DNA of 64,000 bases from Gaetbulibacter saemankumensis DSM 17032 (GCF_000425645.1 NZ_KE384430.1:558001-622000); one strand, 5' to 3'; positions 29,173 through 38,508 are shown, counted from the first letter of the stretch. Numbers and translations: made by a program. The notes: a model not told the origin generated them from the sequence alone.

Positions 29173-29216
29173 AATGGTGTATTTAATTTGTTAAAAATGA
29201 GATATTAAAAATATAT

Positions 29217-29224
29217 TATATTTG
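29217..29224 (+). promoter_or_regulatory. Possible -7 box of the beta-barrel gene
   Basis: TATATTTG lies 17 bases before the ATG at 29242. A TTTG at 29187-29190 upstream is 26 bases away, slightly longer than the usual spacer. Confidence 0.45.
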
Positions 29225-29241
29225 ATGCTAATAAACTAACC

Positions 29242-29925
29242 ATGAATTTAAAGCAATCTTTCCTATTAGTAGCTATTACAACCTGTTTTGTTACAAAAAG
29301 TTTTTCTCAACATCGTAATTATCATATAACCAATGGGGTTGGCGTTTTTGGGGGTATTACAAAATTTAATATACTTACCGATAATTTAACAACCAAACAG
29401 GGTAGTGGTTTTCTTGGTGGCTTATCTGCTACGGTAGATATTCCGCATCGTTGGTATAATATGAGTTTTGGTATGCAATTATCCGAAAGCCCTGTGGGAA
29501 TTGCAGCAAGAACCACAGAAAATGGTTCAGACGAAATTTTTATAGATTATAAGTTATTCGCTGCTCAAATAGCGTTACTCGGTCATATTAAATTGGGTAC
29601 GCCTTATGTTACCATAGATCTGGGGCCCATGTTGCAATATAACAGTAAATTAGAATTAAAAGATAAAAATCAGGCGGGGTATTACATAAATACCTACGAT
29701 AGGGTATTAGCTTCAGATTTAAATAATATTACTCGTTTTAACGTAAATGGTTTAATAGGGGCATCGGCAGGCTATGGTTTCTTTAGGTTGAAGGCCGAAT
29801 ACATTTATGGATTTACAAATATGTTGAGTAAATTAAATTCTGAAAACATTGATGCTTCGGGAGGTATATCAAGTTTTAAAGGTAATCAAAGCATGCTGGT
29901 ATTAGGTGCCTTATTCATGTTTTAA
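29242..29925 (+). CDS. Outer-membrane beta-barrel protein, PorT-like
   Basis: A 227-residue protein with signal peptide (residues 1-22, ending KSFSQ). Alternating short beta strands (GGLSATVDIPHRWYNMSFGMQ, LFAAQIALLGHIKLG, LIGASAGYGFFRLKAEYIYG) and a C-terminal Phe (ALFMF) fit a small outer-membrane barrel of the porin/PorT-like group. No ligand is evident. The gene has its own promoter box and ends in a terminator shared with gltX. Function unknown beyond the fold. Confidence 0.75.
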   Translation: MNLKQSFLLVAITTCFVTKSFSQHRNYHITNGVGVFGGITKFNILTDNLTTKQGSGFLGGLSATVDIPHRWYNMSFGMQLSESPVGIAARTTENGSDEIFIDYKLFAAQIALLGHIKLGTPYVTIDLGPMLQYNSKLELKDKNQAGYYINTYDRVLASDLNNITRFNVNGLIGASAGYGFFRLKAEYIYGFTNMLSKLNSENIDASGGISSFKGNQSMLVLGALFMF

Positions 29926-29929
29926 AACA

Positions 29930-29963
29930 AATCTAAACCTGAATGATGACTCAGGTTTAGATT
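29930..29963. terminator. Bidirectional terminator between the barrel gene and gltX
   Basis: A perfect 13-bp inverted repeat (29930-29942 with 29951-29963) with an 8-base loop between the convergent stops at 29925 and 29971. Confidence 0.8.
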
Positions 29964-29970
29964 GAATATT

Positions 29971-31497
29971 TTATAAAGTGGCTGTAGCGTTGTTAATACG
30001 TTTAAGAGTTTCCGATTTTCCAATCATAAACATAATTTCAAAAACGTCAGGACCTTGTAAGGCTCCTACCAATGCAAGTCTCAGGGGCATCATTACCTGT
30101 CCGAAACCTATGTTGTTTGATGTTATCCAACCCTTAATGTCATTTTGAAGCTCCTCAACGGTGAAATTTTCATTCGATTCAATAATGGTGCTCACTTGTT
30201 CTAGAATGGCCTTAGTGCCTTCTTTAAATGCTTTTTTAGAGGCCTTTGCATCGTATTCTGTTGGGGCTGTAAAAAAGTAGTGACTTAAGTCCCAAAAATC
30301 GGAAACAAAAGTGGCACGTTCTTTAACTAGGCCGACAACCATAGCAATATAGTTAACATCTATTTCAGTTAAGTATGCGTGCTGTTTTTGAAATTGTTGT
30401 GCAAGATCGTCGTTTGATTGCTCCTGCATATAGTGATGGTTAAACCATTTAATTTTATCTGGATCGAAACGTGCTCCCGATTTATTAACGCGTTCTAATT
30501 CGAAGGCTTCGATTAATTCCTCTAAGTTAAATAGTTCCTGTTCTGTACCTGGATTCCATCCTAAAAATGCTAGAAAGTTAATGACTGCATCGGCAAAATA
30601 TCCATCTTCTTTATAGCCTCGTGATATTTCATTCGATTTAGGGTCTGTCCACTCTAATGGGAATACTGGAAATCCTAATTTATCACCATCACGTTTGCTG
30701 AGCTTTCCTTTACCTGTTGGTTTTAAAATAAGTGGTAAGTGTGCGAATTCTGGTATGTCCCAATTCAATGCTTGATACAGTGCAATATGCATCGGAAGAG
30801 AAGGTAGCCATTCTTCACCTCGAATAACATGGGTAATTTTCATTAAATGGTCGTCAACAATATTGGCTAAGTGATAAGTAGGCATGCCATCACTTTTAAA
30901 GATTACCTTGTCATCCAAAACTTCTTTTTTGAAAGTTACGTGTCCTCGTATTATATCTTTGGTAGAAATGGTTGAGTGAGAGCCTTCTTTTGGGTCGTGC
31001 ATTTTAAATCTGATCACATAATCTTCACCAGCTTCTAATTTTGCCTGAACGTCTTCTGCGCTTAAGGAAAGAGAGTTGTTTAGTTTAAGGCGGTTGTGCC
31101 AATTGTATATAAAAGTTTTGCCATTAGCCTCATGATCTTTCCTGTGGGCATCTAATTCTTCGGCCGTATCAAACGCGTAATAAGCATTTCCAGAGGTAAT
31201 CAATTCATCGGCATATTGCTTATATAGTTGTTTGCGTTCACTTTGTCTGTATGGACCATAGTCTCCACCAATACCCGGGCCTTCATCAAAAGGCATTTTA
31301 CACCATTTTAAAGCGTCGATAATATAATTTTCGGCGCCTTCAACATAACGTGTTTGATCGGTATCTTCAATTCTTAAAATGAAAGATCCCTGATGTTTTT
31401 TTGCAAATAAATAGTTGAACAATGCAGTACGCACACCTCCGATATGTAGTGGGCCAGTAGGGCTTGGTGCAAAACGCACACGAACGTTTTTGGTCAT
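29971..31497 (-). CDS. gltX: Glutamate-tRNA ligase
   Basis: A 508-residue class I synthetase charging tRNA-Glu, which also feeds tetrapyrrole synthesis. The N-terminus reads VRVRFAPSPTGPLHIGGVRT (HIGG at 18-21), and the KMSKS-type motif KLSKRDGD lies near 264-271. The catalytic core and the helical anticodon-binding C-terminus are full length. The frame is open to 31533, but a TATCTTTG promoter box at 31516-31523 lies inside that extension, and the family starts at MTKNVRVRF. So ATG 31497 is the start. It diverges from the DUF4175 gene. Confidence 0.96.
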   Translation of the reverse strand: MTKNVRVRFAPSPTGPLHIGGVRTALFNYLFAKKHQGSFILRIEDTDQTRYVEGAENYIIDALKWCKMPFDEGPGIGGDYGPYRQSERKQLYKQYADELITSGNAYYAFDTAEELDAHRKDHEANGKTFIYNWHNRLKLNNSLSLSAEDVQAKLEAGEDYVIRFKMHDPKEGSHSTISTKDIIRGHVTFKKEVLDDKVIFKSDGMPTYHLANIVDDHLMKITHVIRGEEWLPSLPMHIALYQALNWDIPEFAHLPLILKPTGKGKLSKRDGDKLGFPVFPLEWTDPKSNEISRGYKEDGYFADAVINFLAFLGWNPGTEQELFNLEELIEAFELERVNKSGARFDPDKIKWFNHHYMQEQSNDDLAQQFQKQHAYLTEIDVNYIAMVVGLVKERATFVSDFWDLSHYFFTAPTEYDAKASKKAFKEGTKAILEQVSTIIESNENFTVEELQNDIKGWITSNNIGFGQVMMPLRLALVGALQGPDVFEIMFMIGKSETLKRINNATATL

Positions 31498-31515
31498 GTT
31501 TTGTAATTTTGAGTG

Positions 31516-31523
31516 CAAAGATA
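31516..31523 (-). promoter_or_regulatory. Promoter box of gltX
   Basis: TATCTTTG on the minus strand, 18 bases before the ATG at 31497. No clear TTG upstream element was found. Its place argues against the longer TTG/ATG start options. Confidence 0.5.
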
Positions 31524-31633
31524 CAATTAACACATAATTATAAAGACTGTACTGAATAAAATTGTAGATTAGTAGGTTAATTAAGGTTTAAAATTTATTA
31601 AGCTTTAAAACGGATTAAAAATAGCTTTCAACT

Positions 31634-34600
31634 TTGAATCATTTTAAAAACATACAAATTAAGCTGGAAGCCTTTATTAGAAGGTACTATTTGAATCAGC
31701 TTATAAAGGGAGCCATACTTTTTGTTGCCATAGGATTATTATATTTTTTATTTACTCTTTTTATAGAACATATGCTATGGTTGAGTGTTAATGCACGAAC
31801 CTTTTTATTCTGGTTTTTTGTAGTGGTAGAATTGGCTCTATTGGTAAAGTTTATATTGTTGCCATCAGCTAAGCTATTCAAATTACAAAAAGGTATAGAT
31901 TATATTGAGGCATCAAAAATTATAGGGCGTCATTTTCCTGAGGTAAATGATAAATTGCTAAATGTTTTACAACTTAATAATAGTTCGGATCAAAGTGAAT
32001 TGTTACTGGCAAGTATAGAGCAAAAGTCTCTTCACTTAACTCCAGTTCCTTTTAAGTTGGCTGTTAATTTTAAAGCTAATTTAAAGTATCTTAAATATGC
32101 TGCTGTGCCGTTAGTCATAATATTATTATTAATTGTGACAGGTCATTCTAATTGGTTTGCTAATAGCTATACCCGGGTTGTGCATTATAAAACAGCTTTT
32201 GAGAAACCTGCACCATTTCAATTTTATGTGGTAAATGACAAATTAGATGTCGTGGAGGGTAATGATTTTGTTTTGAATGTGAGGGTTATGGGAGAGGTGA
32301 TTCCAGAGCAGGTTCAGATTGTTTATGATAATCAAAATTATTTTTTGAAGAATAATGGGGATGGTGTTTTTGAATATAAATTCCTACAGTTAAATGTCCC
32401 TATACAATTTCAGTTACAGGCTAATAAAGTATGGTCTAAGTTATATGATATTAATATTATTGAAGCACCTTCTTTGGTAGATTTTCAAATGCATGTTGAT
32501 TATCCTGACTATATAAAAAGGTCAGATGACACTCTAAAAGGTACCGGAAATGCTATTGTTCCTGAAGGCACCAAAATTACCTGGGATTTCCTTACGGAAT
32601 CAACGGATCAGGTTAAATTATATGCTAAAGATACTACCTTGTTTGTGTCTGAGTTTGATAATAGATTTCTTTTGTCTAAGTCTGTATACGATAACTTAAA
32701 TTATAGTATCACTACAAGCAATGCTAGTTTAATTGATTATGAAAAATTATCTTTTAATATAGGAGTGGTTAAAGATGAATATCCTCGTATTCAAGTTGAA
32801 ATGAAAAAGGATAGTCTGGATGCGCAAAGTATGTATTTTTTAGGACGTGTTCAGGATGATTATGGGTTTTCAAAACTTACCCTTGTGTATCATCCTGTGG
32901 ATAGTGATGAGGATGCTCGTGGCATAGATATGGATGTTTCTGATTTGAATGTTTTTGAATTTGTAAATGTTTTTCCTGGTAACTTGGTAATTGATGCTGG
33001 TATTTCCTATGCAGTGTATTTTGAAGTTCGAGATAACGACCAAATTCATAGTTATAAGCTTTCCAAAAGCGATGTTTTTATTTATCGTAAGCGAACAAAT
33101 CAAGAGGAGGAAGAGCGTCGTTTAAAGACGCAAAAAGAGTCTATAAAAGGCCTAGATAAAACCTTGCAGAAATTTAATGATAGGGAAAAGGAGTTGCTAC
33201 AATTGTCTAATGTTCAAAAGGAAAAAAATAGTTTGAATTTTAATGATAAGAAGAAATTAGAATCCTTTTTGGAGCGCCAAAAGCAGCAGGATGAGATGAT
33301 GAAAAATTTTAATAAACAGTTGCAGGATAATATTAATAAAAATGCGGATATAGAGGAAGATAATGAATTTAAGGAGGCATTAAAAGAGCGCTTAAAGGAG
33401 AATGAGTTGCAGTTGGAACAGGATGAAAGGCTATTGGAGGAATTAAAGCAGCTTCAGGATAAAATTAATAATGAGGAGTTAAATCAGAAGCTGGATGAAT
33501 TAGCCAAAAGGAACAAAAATAAAAAGCGTAGTCTAGAACAGCTTGTTGAGTTAATGAAACGATTTTATGTGGAGGAAAAATTGAATAAACTTAAAGAAGA
33601 TTTAATGAAGTTGGCAATAGATCAGGAACAATTAGCTAAGGAAAACAATGAAAGCAATTCAAAGGAAAATCAGGACGTTTTAAATAAGGAGTTTGAAGAG
33701 TTGACCAAGGAGTTGGATGAATTGAAAAAGGAAGGAGAAGCTCTTGTTAAGCCCATAGAGGTTCCTCAGGATAAATTGATGGAACATGAAATTCAGCAGG
33801 ATCAAATGAATGCAACGCAATCATTAGAAAATAAAGAGAATAATCAATCTAACGATGATGAAAATACGAAATCTCAGGATGGTGAGAAGCATTTAAAGGA
33901 TGCTCAAATAAATCAGAAAAAGGCTGCAAAAAAGATGATACAAATGAGCCAAAGTATGGAGGGAGCCATGCAGGCTGGTGGGGGTGATCAAATGCAAGAG
34001 GATGTCGATATGCTCAGACAAATACTTGATAATTTAGTGTTGTTTTCATTAGATCAGGAATCTTTGATGAAAAATTTCCAGGAAATTGAGGAAAATCATA
34101 ATAAATATGCGACTTACTTAAAGGCGCAAAATAGTTTAAAAGAGCATTTTGAACATATTGATGATAGTTTGTTTGCGTTGTCTTTAAGGCAGCCTAAATT
34201 GTCTGAAAATGTTAATAAGGAAATAGGAGAGGTTTATTTTAATATTGAAAAGGCTTTGGAATTTTTGGTTGAAGGCCAACTTTACCAAGGTATTTCAAAG
34301 CAACAGTTTACAATGACTGCAACCAATAATTTGGCTGATTTTTTAAGCGATGTTCTCGATAGTATGGAAGAAAAACTTAATATGTCAATAAGTCCTAATG
34401 GGAAAGGTGATATGCAGTTACCGGATATTATTATGAGTCAGGAAGAATTAAATAGAAAGATGGAGGAGGGCATGAAGCAACATGGAGAAGATAAGGGGGT
34501 TACTGGAGAAAGTGAAGAAAAACCTGGTAAGGATGGTGAAAAAGGCAAGGAGGGCGATGATGGTTCGTCTAAAGAAGGCAAAGGTGAACATGAACCTGGA

Positions 34601-35038
34601 GGTAAAGATGGTTTGGGTGGGGAAGATAGTATGGAATTATTATTTGAAATTTACAAGCGTCAACAGGAGCTTAGAAACCAGCTAGAGGATAAAATAATTA
34701 AAGAAGGGATTAAGGGTAATGCGGAGCGCTTATTGCGTACAATGGAGTCGGTAGAAATGGATTTGTTGAATAGTGGAATTAATGAGAACACTTTGCGTCG
34801 TATGCGTAATTTAAAGCATCAATTGTTAAAGTTTCAGGAGGCAAGTTTAGAGCAGGGAGAAGATAATAAACGTGTGTCTGAAGCCAATATTAAGAGTTAT
34901 TCAAATAGTATTGATAGTCTTTCAGTTAAAGCGAAGCAATATTTTAATACAATAGAGATATTGAACAAACAAAGTTTACCTTTGCAGCCGGTTTATAGAA
35001 AAAAAGTTAACGAATATTTTAGGGTGAATAATGATTAA
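31634..35038 (+). CDS. Large DUF4175-type membrane protein
   Basis: An 1134-residue protein with TTG start. Three membrane helices lie near the N-terminus (about 24-47, 54-74, 155-172). Then comes a long extracytoplasmic region with Ig-like strands (PAPFQFYVVNDKLDVVEGNDF, DFQMHVDYPDYIKRSDDTL). From about 490 to 760 there is a very charged coiled coil rich in Lys, Glu and Gln. A Gly/Lys/Asp/Glu-rich segment lies near 950-985. The C-terminus is helical. The organisation is that of Bacteroidota DUF4175 proteins, whose function is unknown. It overlaps ybeY by 8 bases and heads the block ybeY-mnmG. No ATG start exists near the family N-terminus. Confidence 0.8.
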   Translation: MNHFKNIQIKLEAFIRRYYLNQLIKGAILFVAIGLLYFLFTLFIEHMLWLSVNARTFLFWFFVVVELALLVKFILLPSAKLFKLQKGIDYIEASKIIGRHFPEVNDKLLNVLQLNNSSDQSELLLASIEQKSLHLTPVPFKLAVNFKANLKYLKYAAVPLVIILLLIVTGHSNWFANSYTRVVHYKTAFEKPAPFQFYVVNDKLDVVEGNDFVLNVRVMGEVIPEQVQIVYDNQNYFLKNNGDGVFEYKFLQLNVPIQFQLQANKVWSKLYDINIIEAPSLVDFQMHVDYPDYIKRSDDTLKGTGNAIVPEGTKITWDFLTESTDQVKLYAKDTTLFVSEFDNRFLLSKSVYDNLNYSITTSNASLIDYEKLSFNIGVVKDEYPRIQVEMKKDSLDAQSMYFLGRVQDDYGFSKLTLVYHPVDSDEDARGIDMDVSDLNVFEFVNVFPGNLVIDAGISYAVYFEVRDNDQIHSYKLSKSDVFIYRKRTNQEEEERRLKTQKESIKGLDKTLQKFNDREKELLQLSNVQKEKNSLNFNDKKKLESFLERQKQQDEMMKNFNKQLQDNINKNADIEEDNEFKEALKERLKENELQLEQDERLLEELKQLQDKINNEELNQKLDELAKRNKNKKRSLEQLVELMKRFYVEEKLNKLKEDLMKLAIDQEQLAKENNESNSKENQDVLNKEFEELTKELDELKKEGEALVKPIEVPQDKLMEHEIQQDQMNATQSLENKENNQSNDDENTKSQDGEKHLKDAQINQKKAAKKMIQMSQSMEGAMQAGGGDQMQEDVDMLRQILDNLVLFSLDQESLMKNFQEIEENHNKYATYLKAQNSLKEHFEHIDDSLFALSLRQPKLSENVNKEIGEVYFNIEKALEFLVEGQLYQGISKQQFTMTATNNLADFLSDVLDSMEEKLNMSISPNGKGDMQLPDIIMSQEELNRKMEEGMKQHGEDKGVTGESEEKPGKDGEKGKEGDDGSSKEGKGEHEPGGKDGLGGEDSMELLFEIYKRQQELRNQLEDKIIKEGIKGNAERLLRTMESVEMDLLNSGINENTLRRMRNLKHQLLKFQEASLEQGEDNKRVSEANIKSYSNSIDSLSVKAKQYFNTIEILNKQSLPLQPVYRKKVNEYFRVNND

Positions 35039-35441
35039 TTATAATTATGAAAATGATTTTGAAATTCAAAATGAAGCAAATGTTTCAACCTGGATTTCTA
35101 AAGTAATCGCTTCGGAAGGATTTAATTTAGAAGAGATTAATTATGTGTTTTGTGATGATGAATATCTGCATAAATTGAATGTAGAATTTTTAGATCATGA
35201 TACCTTAACAGATATTATTAGTTTCGATTATACGGTTGGTAAATTAATTCAGGGAGACATTTTTATTTCAACAGAACGGGTTGCAGATAATGCGAAGGAT
35301 TTTAAAACACGTTTTGAAGATGAATTGCATAGGGTTATGGTACATGGGGTGTTGCACTATTGTGGCTATAAAGATAAAACAGATAGTGAAGCTAAGTTGA
35401 TGCGTGAAAAGGAGGATTTCTATTTAAATGAACGTGTTTAA
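35031..35441 (+). CDS. ybeY: Endoribonuclease YbeY, rRNA maturation factor
   Basis: A 136-residue protein of normal length. YbeY is a zinc-dependent single-strand RNase involved in 16S rRNA 3'-end maturation and ribosome quality control. The core motif is HGVLHYCGYKD at residues 105-115. The first two zinc-ligand His residues (105 and 109) are present, but the third, normally His in HGxLHxxGyDH, is Asp here. The upstream segment LTDIISFDYTVG also fits. It overlaps the DUF4175 gene by 8 bases, indicating coupled translation. mnmG follows after the first parS site. Confidence 0.93.
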   Translation: MINYNYENDFEIQNEANVSTWISKVIASEGFNLEEINYVFCDDEYLHKLNVEFLDHDTLTDIISFDYTVGKLIQGDIFISTERVADNAKDFKTRFEDELHRVMVHGVLHYCGYKDKTDSEAKLMREKEDFYLNERV

Positions 35442-35458
35442 TATTCGGTAAATCAACG

Positions 35459-35466
35459 TATATTTG
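35459..35466 (+). promoter_or_regulatory. Possible -7 box of mnmG
   Basis: TATATTTG, 60 bases before the mnmG ATG at 35526 and 29 bases before the parS palindrome, so the predicted transcript leader contains parS. Confidence 0.45.
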
Positions 35467-35494
35467 CAGGCTGAAATTGAAAGTAAAAGTAAAA

Positions 35495-35510
35495 CGTTCC
35501 ACGTGGAACA
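35495..35510. promoter_or_regulatory. parS-like ParB binding site 1
   Basis: cGTTCCACGTGGAACa: a perfect 14-bp palindrome (35496-35509) differing from the classic bacterial parS TGTTTCACGTGAAACA only at the outer first base and the symmetric T/C pair. It lies just before mnmG. ParB binds such sites to load onto DNA for chromosome segregation; these normally cluster near oriC. Binding is inferred. Confidence 0.8.
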
Positions 35511-35525
35511 TTAATGGTGTTAAGT

Positions 35526-37397
35526 ATGTTTAATGATGTGTATGATGTAATTGTGGTGGGAGCTGGTCATGCTGGTAGTGAGGCAGCAGCAGCAGCAGCT
35601 AACATGGGGAGTAAGACCTTACTCATTACAATGAATCTTCAAAACATAGCTCAGATGTCTTGTAACCCAGCTATGGGTGGTATAGCTAAAGGACAAATTG
35701 TGCGTGAGATTGATGCGCTTGGTGGGTATAGTGGTATTGTGTCCGACACGTCTGCGATACAATTTAAAATGCTTAATAAATCTAAAGGACCTGCTATGTG
35801 GAGTCCGAGAGTGCAAAGTGATCGTATGCGTTTTGCTGAAGATTGGCGATTGCTTTTGGAGCAAACACCGAATCTTGATTTTTATCAAGAAATGGTGTCT
35901 GGTTTGTTAATAGAGAAGGATAGAGTTATTGGGGTTAGAACCTCATTAGGTGTCGAAATAAAAGGACGTACTGTGGTCTTAACTAACGGTACGTTCTTAA
36001 ATGGTTTAATTCATATTGGAGTAAAGAATTTTGGAGGAGGTAGAGCTGGGGAAAAAGCTGCAACAGGGATAACAGAACAGTTGGTGGATTTAGGTTTTGA
36101 ATCAGGAAGAATGAAAACGGGTACGCCTCCAAGGGTGGATGGTCGTTCTTTAGATTATTCCAAAATGACCGAACAACCTGGTGATGATAATCCTGAAAAG
36201 TTTTCGTATTTAGATGTAACAAAACCGTTGGAAAAACAACGTTCATGTTTTATGACCTATACGAGTGAATTGGTTCATGATTTGCTTCGTGAAGGTTTTG
36301 ATAGGTCGCCAATGTTTAATGGAAGAATTAAAAGTTTGGGTCCTCGATATTGTCCTTCCATAGAAGATAAAATTAATCGATTTGCAGATAAAGACCGTCA
36401 TCAATTATTCATTGAACCGGAAGGGTGGCATACGTGTGAGGTCTATGTAAATGGATTTTCTACATCCCTACCTGAAGATGTTCAATTTAAAGCATTGCGT
36501 TCGGTTGTGGGATTCGAAAAGGTAAAATTCTTTAGGCCTGGTTACGCTATAGAATACGATTATTTTCCACCAACACAATTAAAACATACGTTAGAAACAA
36601 AACTTGTTCGGGGGTTGTATTTTGCTGGTCAGATTAATGGAACTACGGGGTATGAAGAAGCAGCATCACAAGGATTGATGGCTGGCATTAATGCGAGTTT
36701 AAAAGTTCAAGAAAGAGATGCTTTTACCTTAAAACGTGACGAAGCTTATATAGGTGTTTTAATTGACGATTTAATTACAAAAGGCACCGAAGAGCCGTAT
36801 CGTATGTTTACGTCGCGTGCAGAGTATCGTACGTTATTGAGGCAGGATAACGCAGATTTAAGATTAACACCTAAAGGTTACGAGTTAGGTTTGGCTTCAG
36901 AAAAACGCTTAAAACGAATGGAGGAAAAGCATCAAGCAGCGGAAAAGTTCGTTAAGTTTTTTGAAGACACGAGTGTAAAGCCGGAAGAGATTAATCCTAT
37001 TTTGGAATCCAAAAATTCTGCAACAGTTAAACAGTCAGGGAGATTATTTAAAGTTTTTGCTAGGCCGAATATTGAAATGGATGATATTCGTAAAGTACAA
37101 GAAGTTGAAGCTTATATCCAAGAAAACAGTCTGGATAATGAAGTTATCGAGCAAACCGAAATTCAGGTTAAATATTCGGGATATATTTCAAAGGAAAAGA
37201 ATAATGCGGATAAATTAAGTCGATTGGAATATGTGAAAATCCCGGAAAATTTTGATTACTCTCAAATTAAGTCGATGAGTTTTGAAGCCCGTGAAAAACT
37301 AAAAAAGATTCAACCTACTACCGTGTCTCAGGCATCAAGAATTAGTGGTGTGTCGCCAAACGATATTTCTGTATTATTGGTTTATATGGGACGATAA
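35526..37397 (+). CDS. mnmG: tRNA uridine-5-carboxymethylaminomethyl modification enzyme MnmG
   Basis: About 623 residues, the usual MnmG/GidA length. With MnmE it adds the carboxymethylaminomethyl group to U34 of certain tRNAs, using FAD, NADH and methylene-tetrahydrofolate. The FAD-binding Rossmann motif is VIVVGAGHAGSEAAAAA at residues about 8-24. The family signature segments GGIAKGQIVREIDALGG, CPSIEDKINRF and GQINGTTGYEEAASQGL are present. ATG 35526 (MFNDVYDVIVVGAG) matches family starts better than ATG 35514, which sits only 4 bases after parS. Parallel genes ybeY upstream and the methyltransferase downstream are separated from it by parS sites. Confidence 0.96.
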   Translation: MFNDVYDVIVVGAGHAGSEAAAAAANMGSKTLLITMNLQNIAQMSCNPAMGGIAKGQIVREIDALGGYSGIVSDTSAIQFKMLNKSKGPAMWSPRVQSDRMRFAEDWRLLLEQTPNLDFYQEMVSGLLIEKDRVIGVRTSLGVEIKGRTVVLTNGTFLNGLIHIGVKNFGGGRAGEKAATGITEQLVDLGFESGRMKTGTPPRVDGRSLDYSKMTEQPGDDNPEKFSYLDVTKPLEKQRSCFMTYTSELVHDLLREGFDRSPMFNGRIKSLGPRYCPSIEDKINRFADKDRHQLFIEPEGWHTCEVYVNGFSTSLPEDVQFKALRSVVGFEKVKFFRPGYAIEYDYFPPTQLKHTLETKLVRGLYFAGQINGTTGYEEAASQGLMAGINASLKVQERDAFTLKRDEAYIGVLIDDLITKGTEEPYRMFTSRAEYRTLLRQDNADLRLTPKGYELGLASEKRLKRMEEKHQAAEKFVKFFEDTSVKPEEINPILESKNSATVKQSGRLFKVFARPNIEMDDIRKVQEVEAYIQENSLDNEVIEQTEIQVKYSGYISKEKNNADKLSRLEYVKIPENFDYSQIKSMSFEAREKLKKIQPTTVSQASRISGVSPNDISVLLVYMGR

Positions 37398-37403
37398 TTT
37401 TAG

Positions 37404-37419
37404 GGTTCCACGTGGAACG
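37404..37419. promoter_or_regulatory. parS-like ParB binding site 2
   Basis: gGTTCCACGTGGAACg: the same perfect 14-bp palindrome (37405-37418) as upstream of mnmG, 1909 bases away and 7 bases after the mnmG stop. Two identical cores flanking one gene are very unlikely by chance. Confidence 0.8.
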
Positions 37420-37450
37420 TTATTTTTATTGATTAAAAATTTACTTTAAA

Positions 37451-38311
37451 GTGACTTCTAAAAATTCAAAAAACATCTATTTAAAACTAAAAGATTATTC
37501 AGTTTCCAAAGAAGATTTTGAGCTAATTGAGAACTCTGAATTCGGATTTTTAGAAACTAAACCCAGACCATCATTAGATAGGTTGCCTGAATATTATTTA
37601 AGTGAAGATTATATTTCGCATACCGATGCGAAAAGAAATATTTTTGAAAAGCTTTATCATCTGGTGAAGCTTTTTGCGCTAAAGAGAAAATTACATCTTA
37701 TAAATTCATTTAATACTGAATCTAAAAAATTATTAGATGTTGGATGTGGAACGGGTGATTTTTTACAAGTTGCAAAATCTAACTCCTGGGAGGTTGTTGG
37801 TATTGAACCAAACAATGAGGCCAGAAAATTGGCTAATAAAAAAACAGATCAGGCTGTTTTTAATTCTGAGAATCTTTTTAAACTAAAACAGAATAGTTTT
37901 GATGTTATTACACTTTGGCATGTTTTAGAGCATGTGCAAAATTTAGAAGATCAAATTGCTACATTTAAAAAATTATTAAAACCAAATGGTGTTTTGGTAA
38001 TTGCTGTTCCAAATTATAAAAGTTACGATGCCCGGTTTTATAAATCTTTTTGGGCTGCTTTTGATGTACCAAGACATTTATGGCATTTTAATAAAGAATC
38101 TATTCGAAATTTGTTTTCAAAGTTTGGCATGCAGGTTATAAAAATAAGGCCGATGCTTTTCGATGCTTTTTATGTAAGTCTGCTTTCTGAAAAATATAAA
38201 ACCGGAAAAATGAATTTTGTGAAGGGTTTTTATGTTGGATTGCTTTCAAATTTAAAATCTATTCGTACAAAGGAATCTTCTTCGCTTATTTATATTATAA
38301 AGAAGAACTAA
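37451..38311 (+). CDS. Class I SAM-dependent methyltransferase
   Basis: A 286-residue protein with GTG start. Motif I is LLDVGCGTGDFLQVA at about 94-108, motif II has VVGIEPN, and FDVITLWHVLEHVQNLEDQI plus LKPNGVLVIAVPN complete the Rossmann-like core of methyltransferase type 11/12. The N-terminus (LKDYSVSKEDFELIENSEFGFLETKPRP) resembles the preceding domain found in Bacteroidota homologues. The pattern WAAFDVPRHLWHF downstream of the core is seen in sugar or lipid methyltransferases of this group. The substrate is unknown. It starts 32 bases after parS site 2 and may be cotranscribed with mnmG. Confidence 0.85.
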   Translation: MTSKNSKNIYLKLKDYSVSKEDFELIENSEFGFLETKPRPSLDRLPEYYLSEDYISHTDAKRNIFEKLYHLVKLFALKRKLHLINSFNTESKKLLDVGCGTGDFLQVAKSNSWEVVGIEPNNEARKLANKKTDQAVFNSENLFKLKQNSFDVITLWHVLEHVQNLEDQIATFKKLLKPNGVLVIAVPNYKSYDARFYKSFWAAFDVPRHLWHFNKESIRNLFSKFGMQVIKIRPMLFDAFYVSLLSEKYKTGKMNFVKGFYVGLLSNLKSIRTKESSSLIYIIKKN

Positions 38312-38508
38312 ATTGACATTACAGCGTCATTATTAAGCGTTCGGCCGACTTCATGACTGATTTATCGTTTCATTTTTTTAATTGTCTTAAAACGCCTTAA
38401 AACGTGTTGTTTTTAATAGTTTAAATTTATGTCTTGCCCGACAATGATAGATTTGTCTTATGTGTTAATTTATGAATTTAAATAGAATTTATCAAGACTT
38501 TACTTTAT

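Noticed and set aside
34482-34685. Short plus-strand frame inside the DUF4175 gene
   Set aside because: Shadow frame over the Gly/Lys-rich linker, no family features and no start signals.
35619-36246. Several minus- and plus-strand frames inside mnmG
   Set aside because: They lie fully within a strongly conserved gene and encode no recognisable protein.
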